DNA of 64,000 nucleotides from Aminobacter niigataensis (lineage in GTDB: Bacteria > Pseudomonadota > Alphaproteobacteria > Rhizobiales > Rhizobiaceae), in the NCBI RefSeq assembly GCF_014200015.1, contig NZ_JACHOT010000002.1, positions 310,001-374,000 of the forward strand. Reading direction: 5' to 3'. A program made the translations under genes and the position numbers. Of this stretch, positions 42,425 to 50,644 are shown piece after piece. The notes beneath the pieces are model-generated. The model worked only from the letters and a program-made list of their open reading frames with translations, was not told where the DNA came from and did no database searches. Each line of letters begins with the position of its first letter. Positions within the stretch are counted from its first letter, which is position 1.

Positions 42425-43821
42425 AGCCCGGGCTCACCCTCGCCTTCGCGGGTTCGACACACCGCCATCTCGTCAGCCATCTACATCCAGGCGATGGCAA
42501 CGAGGCGGCGGCCATCCTCATCTGTTCGTCCTCGCCAGGCCTAAGGCGCCGTCTCGTCGTCCGCGAGACGATCGCGGTTCCCTACATGGCCTGCTCGCTC
42601 AGGGCCCCGGACGCTGTAGTTTGGCCTGGCTCCTACATCGAGCAAGCCATTGATGTCGCCGAACCTGAAGGATTGACGATCATCCTGCTACATTCGCATC
42701 CAGGCGGTTGGCTGGACTTCTCGCATGTCGATGACGAAAGCGACGCTCGCGTCATCCCCGGGATATTCGAAGGCGTCGGCGGTCAACATGGCTCGGCCGT
42801 GATGACAGCCGACGGTGCCGTCCGTGCAAGGATCTACGCTTCGGACATGAGCCATGAGGAAGTCGATCTAGTCACAGTCGCGGACGACGAAATTCGGAAC
42901 TGGTGGGTCGATGGGATCGTGAAGGGTATACCGTCAGGCCGACCGATGGCATTCACGGGCGCGATGACGGCGGAACTGGCACGTCTTTCCGCAGTGGTGA
43001 TCGGGGTTTCCGGCACCGGATCGATTGTGGCTGAACAATTGGCCCGTCTCGGTTTCGGTCGTATCGTTATGGTCGATCCGGACCGGGTCGAGATGAAAAA
43101 CCTGAATCGGATCCTGAACGCAACGTTCGAGGATGCCACGTCGGGACGGCTCAAGGTCGAGATGTTCGCCGATGCTATCGCCTCATTCCGGGGCCCGGAA
43201 GTGGCAGTGCCGATCCCTACGGAGATCGGGAACAGAGAAGCAGTTGAGACGGTCGCACAGTGCGACGTGATTTTCAGCTGCGTCGACAGCCAAGATGGCC
43301 GTCAATTCGCGGACCTGATAGCCTCTGCCTTCTTGATACCGTTGTTCGACGTTGGTGTTGTCATTCCGACATACAACGATGGCGGAAAAGCAGCGATAGG
43401 AGACGTTTGCGGACGCATCGACTACGTGCACCCAGGTGGCTCCACCCTGGCCGACCGCAGCGTTTACACGCCCGAAGGCCTCCGGGCAGAATACATGCGG
43501 AGAGTGAACCCGAAGGCGTATGAAGAGGAGCTGGCCGCTGGCTACATCAAGGGCGTGGTCGAGGAGGCTCCGTCGGTCATCACGCTTAACATGCGCGCCT
43601 CGTCGGCCGTCGTGGCGGAATTCGTCGCCCGGACCTTCCCCTTTAGGCAGGAGTCGAATGGCCTCTACGCCAGAACGATCTTCAGCCTCGCTGCGTGCGA
43701 CGAGGACCATTTCTCAGAAGAGGATTTTGAGCGCAAGGACAACAGACTCCTAGGTCGGGGCGCGGCAGAACCCCTGCTCGGTCTCCCGGCCCTCCGAAGA
43801 GAGGGCAAGGACACGCAATGA
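42421..43821 (+). CDS. JAMM-peptidase / ThiF-type E1 fusion
   Basis: 466 residues. The N-terminal domain is a JAMM/MPN metalloprotease: LLHSHPGGWLDFSHVDDESD gives His91, His93 and the downstream Asp. The C-terminal domain is an E1/ThiF adenylyltransferase with VVIGVSGTGSIVAEQLAR (195-201 nucleotide loop), DPDRVEMKNLNR (219-230) and DVIFSCVDSQDG. Where classical E1s have the thioester Cys after PG, this protein reads HPGGSTLAD with Ser341; a Cys lies earlier in GDVCGR. Fusion of deconjugase and activating enzyme in one chain fits bacterial ubiquitin-like operons. It overlaps both neighbours by 4 nt. Confidence 0.87.
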   Translation: MKPGLTLAFAGSTHRHLVSHLHPGDGNEAAAILICSSSPGLRRRLVVRETIAVPYMACSLRAPDAVVWPGSYIEQAIDVAEPEGLTIILLHSHPGGWLDFSHVDDESDARVIPGIFEGVGGQHGSAVMTADGAVRARIYASDMSHEEVDLVTVADDEIRNWWVDGIVKGIPSGRPMAFTGAMTAELARLSAVVIGVSGTGSIVAEQLARLGFGRIVMVDPDRVEMKNLNRILNATFEDATSGRLKVEMFADAIASFRGPEVAVPIPTEIGNREAVETVAQCDVIFSCVDSQDGRQFADLIASAFLIPLFDVGVVIPTYNDGGKAAIGDVCGRIDYVHPGGSTLADRSVYTPEGLRAEYMRRVNPKAYEEELAAGYIKGVVEEAPSVITLNMRASSAVVAEFVARTFPFRQESNGLYARTIFSLAACDEDHFSEEDFERKDNRLLGRGAAEPLLGLPALRREGKDTQ

Positions 43822-44153
43822 GAATCGTCAAATGGTTGTCTAGATACTGGGACCGACATGGGCCTGCACGACGGCTAACCGTGTTCGAAGGCGAGTCCCT
43901 CCCATCGCGCCGTCTACCATGGCGTGACCTGATCCTTGTCCGAGAGGACAATGAGGACTGGAGTGTTGGGTTCAGGTGTCCTTGCGGGTGCGGAGAGGCA
44001 ATCGAGCTGGCTGTTATGGACGGTGCCGCCCCGCGTTGGGACGTTGCGGTGGACGGCAAAGGACGGCCAACATTGCGCCCGTCAGTCTGGAGGCAGCGAG
44101 GTTGCCGCTCCCACTTCTGGGTCCACAAAGGTAGAATTCACTGGTGCGATTAG
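43818..44153 (+). CDS. DUF6527 family zinc-binding protein of the ubiquitin-like operon
   Basis: 111 residues. It has FRCPCGCGEAIEL with three tightly spaced Cys and, near the end, SHFWVHKGRIHWC, typical of DUF6527 proteins that follow E1/E2 genes in bacterial ubiquitin-like loci. The metal site probably uses the three Cys plus the late His/Cys. The biochemical role is not established; ligase-like or substrate-adaptor roles have been considered. ATGA overlap with the JAMM-E1 gene makes a three-gene translationally coupled unit. Confidence 0.82.
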   Translation: MRIVKWLSRYWDRHGPARRLTVFEGESLPSRRLPWRDLILVREDNEDWSVGFRCPCGCGEAIELAVMDGAAPRWDVAVDGKGRPTLRPSVWRQRGCRSHFWVHKGRIHWCD

Positions 44154-44253
44154 GCTCGACGACCGTCCGGATGTGCGTCCTGCGTTTCCGTTGAGTCTCA
44201 ACGCGGCGCAACGAAGGACATCCGATTTCAGGATCGGTACGGCCGACCGACGG

Positions 44254-44433
44254 CTAGTCCGCCCGGTGCTCGACCACCTTGGTTTCATCCGGAACGTCGT
44301 CAGCCATTCCCTTCTTGAAGCTCTTGATGCCCTTGGCAACGTCGCCCATCAGTTCGGGGATCTTGCCTCGCCCAAACATAAGCAGAACCACGACCAGCAC
44401 GATCAACCAATGCCAGACTGAAAAAGATCCCAT
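44254..44433 (-). CDS. tatA: Orphan Sec-independent translocase subunit TatA
   Basis: Read directly on the reverse strand: ATG at 44433 behind GGGAGGAA, TAG at 44256-44254, 59 residues. [20 protein letters not shown] is the short N-terminal TM helix, [20 protein letters not shown] is the FG-hinge and amphipathic helix, and a charged tail follows. This is a full-length TatA; the usual tatB and tatC are not nearby. It lies among five genes for twin-arginine solute-binding proteins, which suggests extra pore-forming subunit supply for their export (inference). Confidence 0.93.
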   Translation of the reverse strand: MGSFSVWHWLIVLVVVLLMFGRGKIPELMGDVAKGIKSFKKGMADDVPDETKVVEHRAD

Positions 44434-44513
44434 CAGATCGTTCCTCCCTGTTGATTTACCAGCTTTGCGAACCGCCCCAAACTTTGTGACGGTCGATATG
44501 TCGAATGAATGCT

Positions 44514-44999
44514 CTAGCCGCCACTTACCGCTTCAAACCGTGCCTCGACATCCCTGCGCAACCCCCGGCGCATCGCTGCAGCTCTGTAGCGGCGCAGTTG
44601 GGTGTCAGTTTCCAGGGTAAGGTCAGGCACTGGGGTCGGCTTGCCGAGACCATCTACCGCGACCATCGTGAAGTAGCAGGAGTTGGTGTGCCGCCGCAGT
44701 CCCGAACGCACATCCTCTGCCTCTACTCGGATTCCGACCTCCATCGAGGTGCGTCCGGCATAGTTGATTGAAGCGCGAAAGGTTACGAGCTCGCCTACAT
44801 TGATCGGCTCGCGAAAGACGACCTGGTCGACCGAGAGAGTGACAGCGTATTCTTTCGAATACCGAGACGCGCATGAGAAAGCCACTCGGTCGAGCAGACT
44901 TAAAAGCGCTCCCCCATGCACCTTGCCAGAGAAGTTGGCCATATCCGGTGTCATCAAGACGACCATTTCGAGACGGCGAGTTTCGTCAGTCGCTTCCAT
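44514..44999 (-). CDS. Hot-dog-fold acyl-CoA thioesterase
   Basis: 161 residues from the ATG at 44999. The hot-dog fold is shown by [55 protein letters not shown] and [17 protein letters not shown]. The GKVHGG segment and Asp in the next helix match YciA/BACH-type acyl-CoA thioesterases. Probably hydrolyses a CoA-ester intermediate of the neighbouring catabolic pathway. The frame is open to 45203, but that part has no family match. Confidence 0.85.
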   Translation of the reverse strand: MEATDETRRLEMVVLMTPDMANFSGKVHGGALLSLLDRVAFSCASRYSKEYAVTLSVDQVVFREPINVGELVTFRASINYAGRTSMEVGIRVEAEDVRSGLRRHTNSCYFTMVAVDGLGKPTPVPDLTLETDTQLRRYRAAAMRRGLRRDVEARFEAVSGG

Positions 45000-45064
45000 T
45001 TGAACCCCGTCACACGCTGCGTAGGAAACCCAGCCGCTCCGGCGAAGGGTTGACGACCAGGGAT

Positions 45065-45089
45065 GGGCGCTGGCCAGATGCCAGCGCCC
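45065..45089 (-). terminator. Strong hairpin between thioesterase and binding protein 3
   Basis: Perfect 10-bp stem GGGCGCTGGC / GCCAGCGCCC with a CAGAT loop. It lies downstream of the binding-protein stop at 45112 on the same strand. There is no clear T run, so it may be an attenuator or mRNA-stabilising hairpin instead of a classical terminator. Confidence 0.55.
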
Positions 45090-45111
45090 TCGCGTAAGCC
45101 TGGGAGGATAC

Positions 45112-46743
45112 TTACGCTTCGGACAACCAGACTTCTTGCATGCGCCTGTTGTTGTCCATCTGGGGATGCCGCAACAGGTCATGGACTCGGCGAGACTGAC
45201 CAAGGAAGCTCTTGCGCCAGAACAGGATGACCCGCCCCGCGTCTTCCATCGCGGCCAACTCCATAGCCTTCACAAGCTCATGACGCTTGGCTTCGTCCAG
45301 TTCCGACGTTTGCTGCGCGAACAGCTCATCGATCTTTGCGTTGCAAAGTCCCGAGAAGTTCCTTCCGCCCTTGCAGGTATAGAGTTCCCCGAACACAGCA
45401 TCAGGGTCATCCGCATTGACCGTCTGCTCCCATGCTCCAAGTTCGAACTTCTGGGTCGTCAGATTGTCGTAGGCAACCGCGTCCTCCTGGAGATCCAAGG
45501 TCGCGTTAACACCCACTTTGGAAAGCTGATCGATGAGGAAAATCGCCAGGGCTTCATAGGACGCGCCTCTCTTGGTCATGAGCTTGGTAGAGATACCGCC
45601 TTCATGGCCTGCCTCTTTCAACAGCTGGCGAGCTGCCGCAAGATCCGCTTCCCGGTCAGCTGCAAATCCGGGAAGCTTGGCGAGCTGTTCATCGCTCTGC
45701 GCCCACTTTCCCTGGGCTGGCATCAAGCCGCCGAGGTAGCCATCATTCTGGCGCAGTACCTTCAGCGCTTCGCGCCGATCGATTGCCAAGTTCAGTGCCT
45801 TGCGTACACGAACGTCGTCCCAGGGCGCTTTGCTCACATTGAACACCAGCGAGCTGAAGCCATAAGACGGCGTGCCCTGGATAAGGATCTTGTCTCCGAA
45901 CTCCTTTTCGGCGCGACGAGAATCTTCCCCCTGCAGGCTCTCGTAGACCAGTATCTGTCCCGTGCGGAAATAGCTGTACACGGTCGAGGGGTCTGGCACG
46001 ATGTAGTAGGTGATACCGTCGAGATAGGGCTTGTCCGGGATGTGGTAGTCCGGGTTGCGCTCCAATTCGACGCTGACACCCGTCTGATAGTTCTTGAACT
46101 TGAATGGCCCCGATCCGAGGACGGTCTTCTTCAGATCGCCACCCCCTTCTACGAAGTGCTTTGGAAGGACCAGCATCCAGCCCGTGGCGAGGTTCGTCAG
46201 CAGCGAGGGCGACGGAGCATTCAGGACAAATTCAATGGTGTAGTCGTCCAGGATGTTGATGTCTTGGACAGCCGACAGCGCCGACTTGCGCACGCTGACC
46301 ACACCTTCTGGAGGGTTGCGAACGAGATCGAAGCTGAATTTCACGTCAGCCGCAGTGAGCGGAACGCCGTCATGGAACTTCGCATTTTCGATGATCTTGA
46401 AAGTGAGCTTCCGGCCGTCTGGTGCAAAATCCCAGCTCTTGGCCAAGTCCCCAATGATCTTTGTTGGGTCTTTCGGATCGTACATCACCAAGCTGTTGTA
46501 GCAGGGAGCGATGGAATAGAGCGTCCTCGACGTAGAGTTGGACAAGGGATCAAAATTCGGAGGATCGGACTGATAGTTGAAAGTCAGAATGCCACCCTTT
46601 TGTGGCGTTCCGCCTAGCACTTGTGGCTTTGCCGCATCTTCCGCGAAGGCGCTCCCCGGCAGACAAAACGCGGCGGCACTAACAGCCATCGTACCACGCA
46701 AGAAATCGCGGCGGCCAATGATGACCTTGTCCAAGTCCAACAT
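45112..46743 (-). CDS. Tat-exported SBP_bac_5 solute-binding protein 3
   Basis: 543 residues from the ATG at 46743 behind GGGAGGATAAC, which puts the twin-arginine leader at the very start (IIGRRDFLRGTMAVSAAAFC). Family features: SDPPNFDPLSNSTS, CYNSLVMYDPKDP, IGDLAKSWDFAPDG and FHDGVPLTAADV. The tail HPQMDNNRRMQEVWLSEA matches paralogue 5. The frame extends to 46881 without leader-like sequence. It is divergent from the muramidase gene at 47006. Confidence 0.9.
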   Translation of the reverse strand: MLDLDKVIIGRRDFLRGTMAVSAAAFCLPGSAFAEDAAKPQVLGGTPQKGGILTFNYQSDPPNFDPLSNSTSRTLYSIAPCYNSLVMYDPKDPTKIIGDLAKSWDFAPDGRKLTFKIIENAKFHDGVPLTAADVKFSFDLVRNPPEGVVSVRKSALSAVQDINILDDYTIEFVLNAPSPSLLTNLATGWMLVLPKHFVEGGGDLKKTVLGSGPFKFKNYQTGVSVELERNPDYHIPDKPYLDGITYYIVPDPSTVYSYFRTGQILVYESLQGEDSRRAEKEFGDKILIQGTPSYGFSSLVFNVSKAPWDDVRVRKALNLAIDRREALKVLRQNDGYLGGLMPAQGKWAQSDEQLAKLPGFAADREADLAAARQLLKEAGHEGGISTKLMTKRGASYEALAIFLIDQLSKVGVNATLDLQEDAVAYDNLTTQKFELGAWEQTVNADDPDAVFGELYTCKGGRNFSGLCNAKIDELFAQQTSELDEAKRHELVKAMELAAMEDAGRVILFWRKSFLGQSRRVHDLLRHPQMDNNRRMQEVWLSEA

Positions 46744-47005
46744 GTTATCCTCCCTTGGCCCTCGAGCATTTTCCCGTAGGGTCAACCGTTGATAACTCAC
46801 AGCCCAGAGCAGGTTAAAACTATTAATAGTCGCTTCGGCGTGATGTTTTGTAATCTCCACCCTGAATGGACCAACAGGCATCCTTCAGTTTGCGTCTCAC
46901 GGCTGCGTGAGTTTCCGGCAATGAGACGTGACTTATCTTAGTTTGACTGAGCCGCCACATCCTTCAAAAGCTTTCGTAAATCGAAGCGGCGGAGGAGCCA
47001 GTCGA
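46744..47005. promoter_or_regulatory. Divergent promoter interval, binding protein 3 / muramidase
   Basis: 262-nt AT-richer interval between divergent genes. It should hold promoters for both directions. A GGAGGAG Shine-Dalgarno for the muramidase lies at 46991-46997. No operator repeat clear enough to mark. Confidence 0.45.
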
Positions 47006-47725
47006 ATGAATGACGTTGCAGGGCCGTCGCGAGATGGTTGGCGTTGGTGGCGGGAACAAATGAATGCCCCTTTACCGCTCGATTGGTCGCCCTCTGCGAC
47101 ACCCATTTCAGTCGACGCTTTCGACTTGATCGTGCAGGCAGAAGTCGGGGGACATGCCCGCTACGTTGCTAAGCATTCCATGCCATGGTGGCCCGGCGGC
47201 CGTGCAGGCATCACCGTCGGTATTGGGTATGACGTCGGCTATTCCCGAAGCGCGCATCTGACCAGCGACTGGCGACCGCGCATCGAAGAGATGTGGATAC
47301 ATCGGCTTGAGGGCAAGATCGGTGTCACAGGCCATCGCGCCGAAGCAGCGCTGGTCGACCTCAACAAGCGGATTTTCATGGAGATATCCTGGCAGGATGC
47401 GATTTGGGTGCATCGCTTCAGGGTACTGCCGCGCCTGGTGGGTATGGTTGAGCGTTCGTTGGGCAACTCCTGGCGACTCGGGTCCGACTGTCTCGGGTCC
47501 TTGGTTTCACTGGCCTGGCATCGCGGTGTCACGTTTGCCGATCCGCATGACCGCCATGCCGACATGCGTTCGATCGGTCGGCAAATGTCCAACGGCAATT
47601 TCGAGGCAATCCCTGACGAAATTGCAGCGATGGCGAAGACGTGGGCAGACGACCATCCCCAGGCTGCCTTACGCAAAGAAGAAGCGAAGCTGTTCACGCG
47701 CGGGCTTTGCAAGATTCTGAAGTGA
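47006..47725 (+). CDS. GH24/pesticin-like muramidase
   Basis: 239 residues from the ATG at 47006 (GGAGGAG 8 nt upstream). The lysozyme-like core is FDLIVQAEVGGHARYVAKHS (catalytic Glu), then WWPGGRAGITVGIGYDVGYS, the WPGGxSGVTIGxGYDLG motif of pesticin/T4-lysozyme relatives. A C-terminal helical lobe with LGSDCLGSLVSLAWHRGV follows. No signal peptide or holin gene is evident, so it may be delivered by an unknown route or act in recycling. Its presence between transport genes is odd. Confidence 0.7.
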   Translation: MNDVAGPSRDGWRWWREQMNAPLPLDWSPSATPISVDAFDLIVQAEVGGHARYVAKHSMPWWPGGRAGITVGIGYDVGYSRSAHLTSDWRPRIEEMWIHRLEGKIGVTGHRAEAALVDLNKRIFMEISWQDAIWVHRFRVLPRLVGMVERSLGNSWRLGSDCLGSLVSLAWHRGVTFADPHDRHADMRSIGRQMSNGNFEAIPDEIAAMAKTWADDHPQAALRKEEAKLFTRGLCKILK

Positions 47726-47765
47726 ACTGGGCGGCAACCAAACAACAAGACAGGAAGGCATCCGA

Positions 47766-48662
47766 ATGACGGTTGGCCAAGGGAACTTTCGGTACAAGTT
47801 GGACGACGAATGGGGACGAATGCCCAACGGCGACCGCACTCGCTATGTCAGCATGATCGCGTGCGACGCTGAAGACCGCATCTACGCATTTTGCAGAGCT
47901 GGCGAGGCAGTGCGTGTCTTCAGCCCGCAAGGCGACCTCATAGCCTCATGGGGTGAAGGCTTGTTTCTGAGGCCTCACGGCATCGGCGTGTCGCCAGGCG
48001 GCCAGGTGTACTGCGTCGACGATAAGGCCCATGTCATTCGAAGCTTCACCTTTGACGGGAGACCCATCAGAGTTTGGGGAGAATTCGGCACCCCCCGGAT
48101 TGCCGAGGAGGAAGGAGCGCTTGAACCTGACAAGGCCGCCAAGTTTTTTGCCCCGACCGACATCGCCTTCGCACCCGACGGCACCATGTTCATTACCGAC
48201 GGTTACGGCAACTCCGAGGTCCACCGCTTTTCTAGCCACGGCGAATGGGAGTTTACCTGGGGTACCCCGGGCCAGGGGCCCAGCCAATTCAAGACGGTCC
48301 ACGCCGTTTGCCTTGACTCAAAGGGCCGCGTTATCGTCGCGGACAGGGGTAACGATCGTCTTCAGGTTTTCACTCCCAATGGCGAACTGCTCGCCATCAT
48401 GGACGATGTCCTTCACCCGAATGCCATCCAATGCGATGCGCAGGACTACATCTATTCGACGGGAAAAGGCCAAGTGGACATTCGGACACCTGATGGCGAA
48501 TTGGTTTGCCGTTGGGGTAAGCGACATATCGATCAGGACGTTCGAGAGCAGGAAATCCTGCATAGGGCGCACGGCCTTGCCATCGACTCCAGCGGGAACC
48601 TCTACCTCGGAGACGAGATGCACGACCACGGCGGTTTCCTGCGCCGATATGTGCGGGTCTGA
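47766..48662 (+). CDS. NHL-repeat six-bladed beta-propeller protein (module 2)
   Basis: 298 residues, paralogue of 31922-32830 with the same start (MTVGQ) and blades: MIACDAEDRIYAFCRAGEAV, GIGVSPGGQVYCVDDKAHVI, IAFAPDGTMFITDGYGNSEV, HAVCLDSKGRVIVADRGNDR and GLAIDSSGNLYLGDEMHD. No leader, cytosolic. Probably a lactonase or similar hydrolase in the degradation of the transported compound. It ends before a strong terminator. Confidence 0.82.
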   Translation: MTVGQGNFRYKLDDEWGRMPNGDRTRYVSMIACDAEDRIYAFCRAGEAVRVFSPQGDLIASWGEGLFLRPHGIGVSPGGQVYCVDDKAHVIRSFTFDGRPIRVWGEFGTPRIAEEEGALEPDKAAKFFAPTDIAFAPDGTMFITDGYGNSEVHRFSSHGEWEFTWGTPGQGPSQFKTVHAVCLDSKGRVIVADRGNDRLQVFTPNGELLAIMDDVLHPNAIQCDAQDYIYSTGKGQVDIRTPDGELVCRWGKRHIDQDVREQEILHRAHGLAIDSSGNLYLGDEMHDHGGFLRRYVRV

Positions 48663-48699
48663 TCGAGACACCTGGACCGCCCTACTAGCCGTATGACAA

Positions 48700-48745
48700 A
48701 CGCGCCGGATCGGCTCCCACAAGGGACCCGATCCGGCGCGTTTTC
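48700..48745 (+). terminator. Rho-independent terminator of the NHL gene
   Basis: Perfect 15-bp stem AACGCGCCGGATCGG / CCGATCCGGCGCGTT with a 14-nt loop, followed by TTC, 37 nt after the stop at 48662. Confidence 0.9.
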
Positions 48746-48784
48746 ATTCGGCCTATTTGAAACAAGCCATGCTTTCGCAAAACT

Positions 48785-48813
48785 ACAGCCGTGATCCCAG
48801 GGACCACGGCTGT
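48785..48813 (-). terminator. Hairpin terminator of binding protein 4
   Basis: Perfect 9-bp stem ACAGCCGTG / CACGGCTGT just beyond the binding-protein stop at 48827 on the reverse strand, followed by AGTTTTGC in that direction. Together with the terminator at 48700 it insulates the two convergent genes. Confidence 0.7.
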
Positions 48814-48826
48814 CATTTGGCAGGCA

Positions 48827-50437
48827 CTAGGCGGTGAGAGCTACATTCGCCATTCGCGAGGAGTCATCGGGGTTTCCGGTCGCCACGTACCCTGAAACCT
48901 TGGCAGAATGGCCAACGAACTTGTTCTGGTAGAACAAGACGATGCGGCTACATTCATCAAGCGCGATTTCTTCCATTCTGTGCGCAATGGCAGTGCGCTT
49001 GGCGACATCTGTCTCCAACGCCTGCTCTTCAAACAGTTTGTCGAGCTCCGCGTTCGTAACGCCGGAAATGTTTGCGGGGCCGGAAGTGTGGATCGAGCCA
49101 AACACGACATCGGGGTCATTGACGGGATATGCAATTCCGCCTTGGGACACCAGGTCGAAATTCGCAGCGTTGAAGTTGTCGAAGAACATGGCGCTCTCCT
49201 GCACGTCTAGCGCAACTTCGATGCCAACACGGGCAAGTTGCCCCTGCACCATTACCGCTCGCTCTTCGTGATTGATGTTCTTCCGCACAAGCATGCGAAG
49301 CTTCAGTCCGTTTGGATGCCCGGCCTCGGCAAGCAGCTTGCGTGCCTTTTCCTGGTTCTGTTCGACTTCGGCGCCATAGCCAGGCATTTGAAGCAGCTTG
49401 TCTTGCGGCAGTGCGTAACGTCCCGGAGGGATGAAGCCGCCGATCTGCGCCTGACCCTGCTCGAGCAGCTTGATCGCTTCGTTCCGATCGATTGCGTAAC
49501 TGATAGCTTGCCGAACACGCTTGTCGTCCAACGGAGCCTTGCGGCCATTCAATGTTATTGCGGTCGGGTTCAGTGCTACGACGCGCTGGACTTTCAGGCC
49601 ATGTTCCGTGTCTTTCTCGAAACGCAAACCCGAGTCGGAACTCATTTCGTTGTAAAATAGGATCTGGCCTGTCTGGAAATAGGCATCCAGGGTCGACGGA
49701 TCCTCGGCAACGAAATACGTAATGCCATCAAGACGCGGCCGATCGGCCTGGAAGTAGCTATCATTGCGGACCAGGTCCAGCCGGACCCCGCGTTGATAGT
49801 CCTTGAACTTGAAGGGACCCGTGCCGATCACCTCTTTCTGCATGTTGCCGTCGCGCTCGAGGATATGCTTCGGCATGACGACCATCCACCCGGTGGCAAG
49901 CAACGGCAGGAACGAAGGCTGCGGTCGCTTCAAGTGGAACTCGACTGTGAGCTTGTCGGGTGTTTCGATGCGATCGATTGCCGAAAGGCTGCTTTGACGA
50001 ATGCTGGCCGTGCCTTCCGGCGGGTTGCGGACCAAGTCAAAGGTGTGTTTCACGTCAGCTGAAGTAAACGGCATTCCATCGTGGAACTGGACTTTGTCGT
50101 GCAGCTTGAACGTGACAAGCTTGCCATCTGCCGACACTTCCCAGCTGTCGGCAAGTTCGCCGATCAGTTCATCGGGCTTTTCCGGGTTGTTCGTTATGAG
50201 GCCATTGTAGCACGGCCCAAGGGTAAGGATTACCCATGACGTGCTGTTCCCGATGATGTCGAAGTTTGGGGGATCCTTCATGTTAGCGGTAAGGGTGCCT
50301 CCCTCCGATGCCGCGAACGCTACGCCGCCAAATTGACTCAAAACGGCAGCCCCGAGCCCGGCTGACGCTAGGCCCCATAGAACTTGTCGCCTGGAGATTT
50401 GCCCATCGAACAGGGCCGTGTTGAATTTCTCGGTCAT
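48827..50437 (-). CDS. Tat-exported SBP_bac_5 solute-binding protein 4
   Basis: 536 residues from the ATG at 50437 (GGGAGGA upstream). The leader has ISRRQVLWGLASAGLGAAVL, a twin-arginine motif. Family features: KDPPNFDIIGNSTSW, CYNGLITNNPEKP, IGELADSWEVSADG and FHDGMPFTSADV. It is the most divergent paralogue: the mature start lacks one residue of the usual SDPPNFDP and the C-terminus (GNPDDSSRMANVALTA) does not have the NNRRxQ tail. It is presumably tuned to a different ligand. An HMGL-like enzyme gene lies 207 nt upstream in the same direction. Confidence 0.9.
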   Translation of the reverse strand: MTEKFNTALFDGQISRRQVLWGLASAGLGAAVLSQFGGVAFAASEGGTLTANMKDPPNFDIIGNSTSWVILTLGPCYNGLITNNPEKPDELIGELADSWEVSADGKLVTFKLHDKVQFHDGMPFTSADVKHTFDLVRNPPEGTASIRQSSLSAIDRIETPDKLTVEFHLKRPQPSFLPLLATGWMVVMPKHILERDGNMQKEVIGTGPFKFKDYQRGVRLDLVRNDSYFQADRPRLDGITYFVAEDPSTLDAYFQTGQILFYNEMSSDSGLRFEKDTEHGLKVQRVVALNPTAITLNGRKAPLDDKRVRQAISYAIDRNEAIKLLEQGQAQIGGFIPPGRYALPQDKLLQMPGYGAEVEQNQEKARKLLAEAGHPNGLKLRMLVRKNINHEERAVMVQGQLARVGIEVALDVQESAMFFDNFNAANFDLVSQGGIAYPVNDPDVVFGSIHTSGPANISGVTNAELDKLFEEQALETDVAKRTAIAHRMEEIALDECSRIVLFYQNKFVGHSAKVSGYVATGNPDDSSRMANVALTA

Positions 50438-50644
50438 AATTCCTCCCGTTGTCATAAGATGCTCAGGCTCTCAGCCATCGCTGCTTCCATTGGAACGCAT
50501 TGGAAACGCTGTGCAATCGACCAATTGTCGTGCTGACATGAGCTTCCCTCATCTCACTCAGGACGTATTCCAGAATGCGCACGTTCATGAAGAAATGGCT
50601 CGGGAGCAGCACGCTCCCGGCCTCTTCTTCACCTCGGATGTGTC

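Noticed and set aside
45136-46617. 493-residue frame antisense to binding protein 3
   Set aside because: No family match, and it mirrors the conserved binding-protein codons. Similar antisense frames occur under the other binding proteins.
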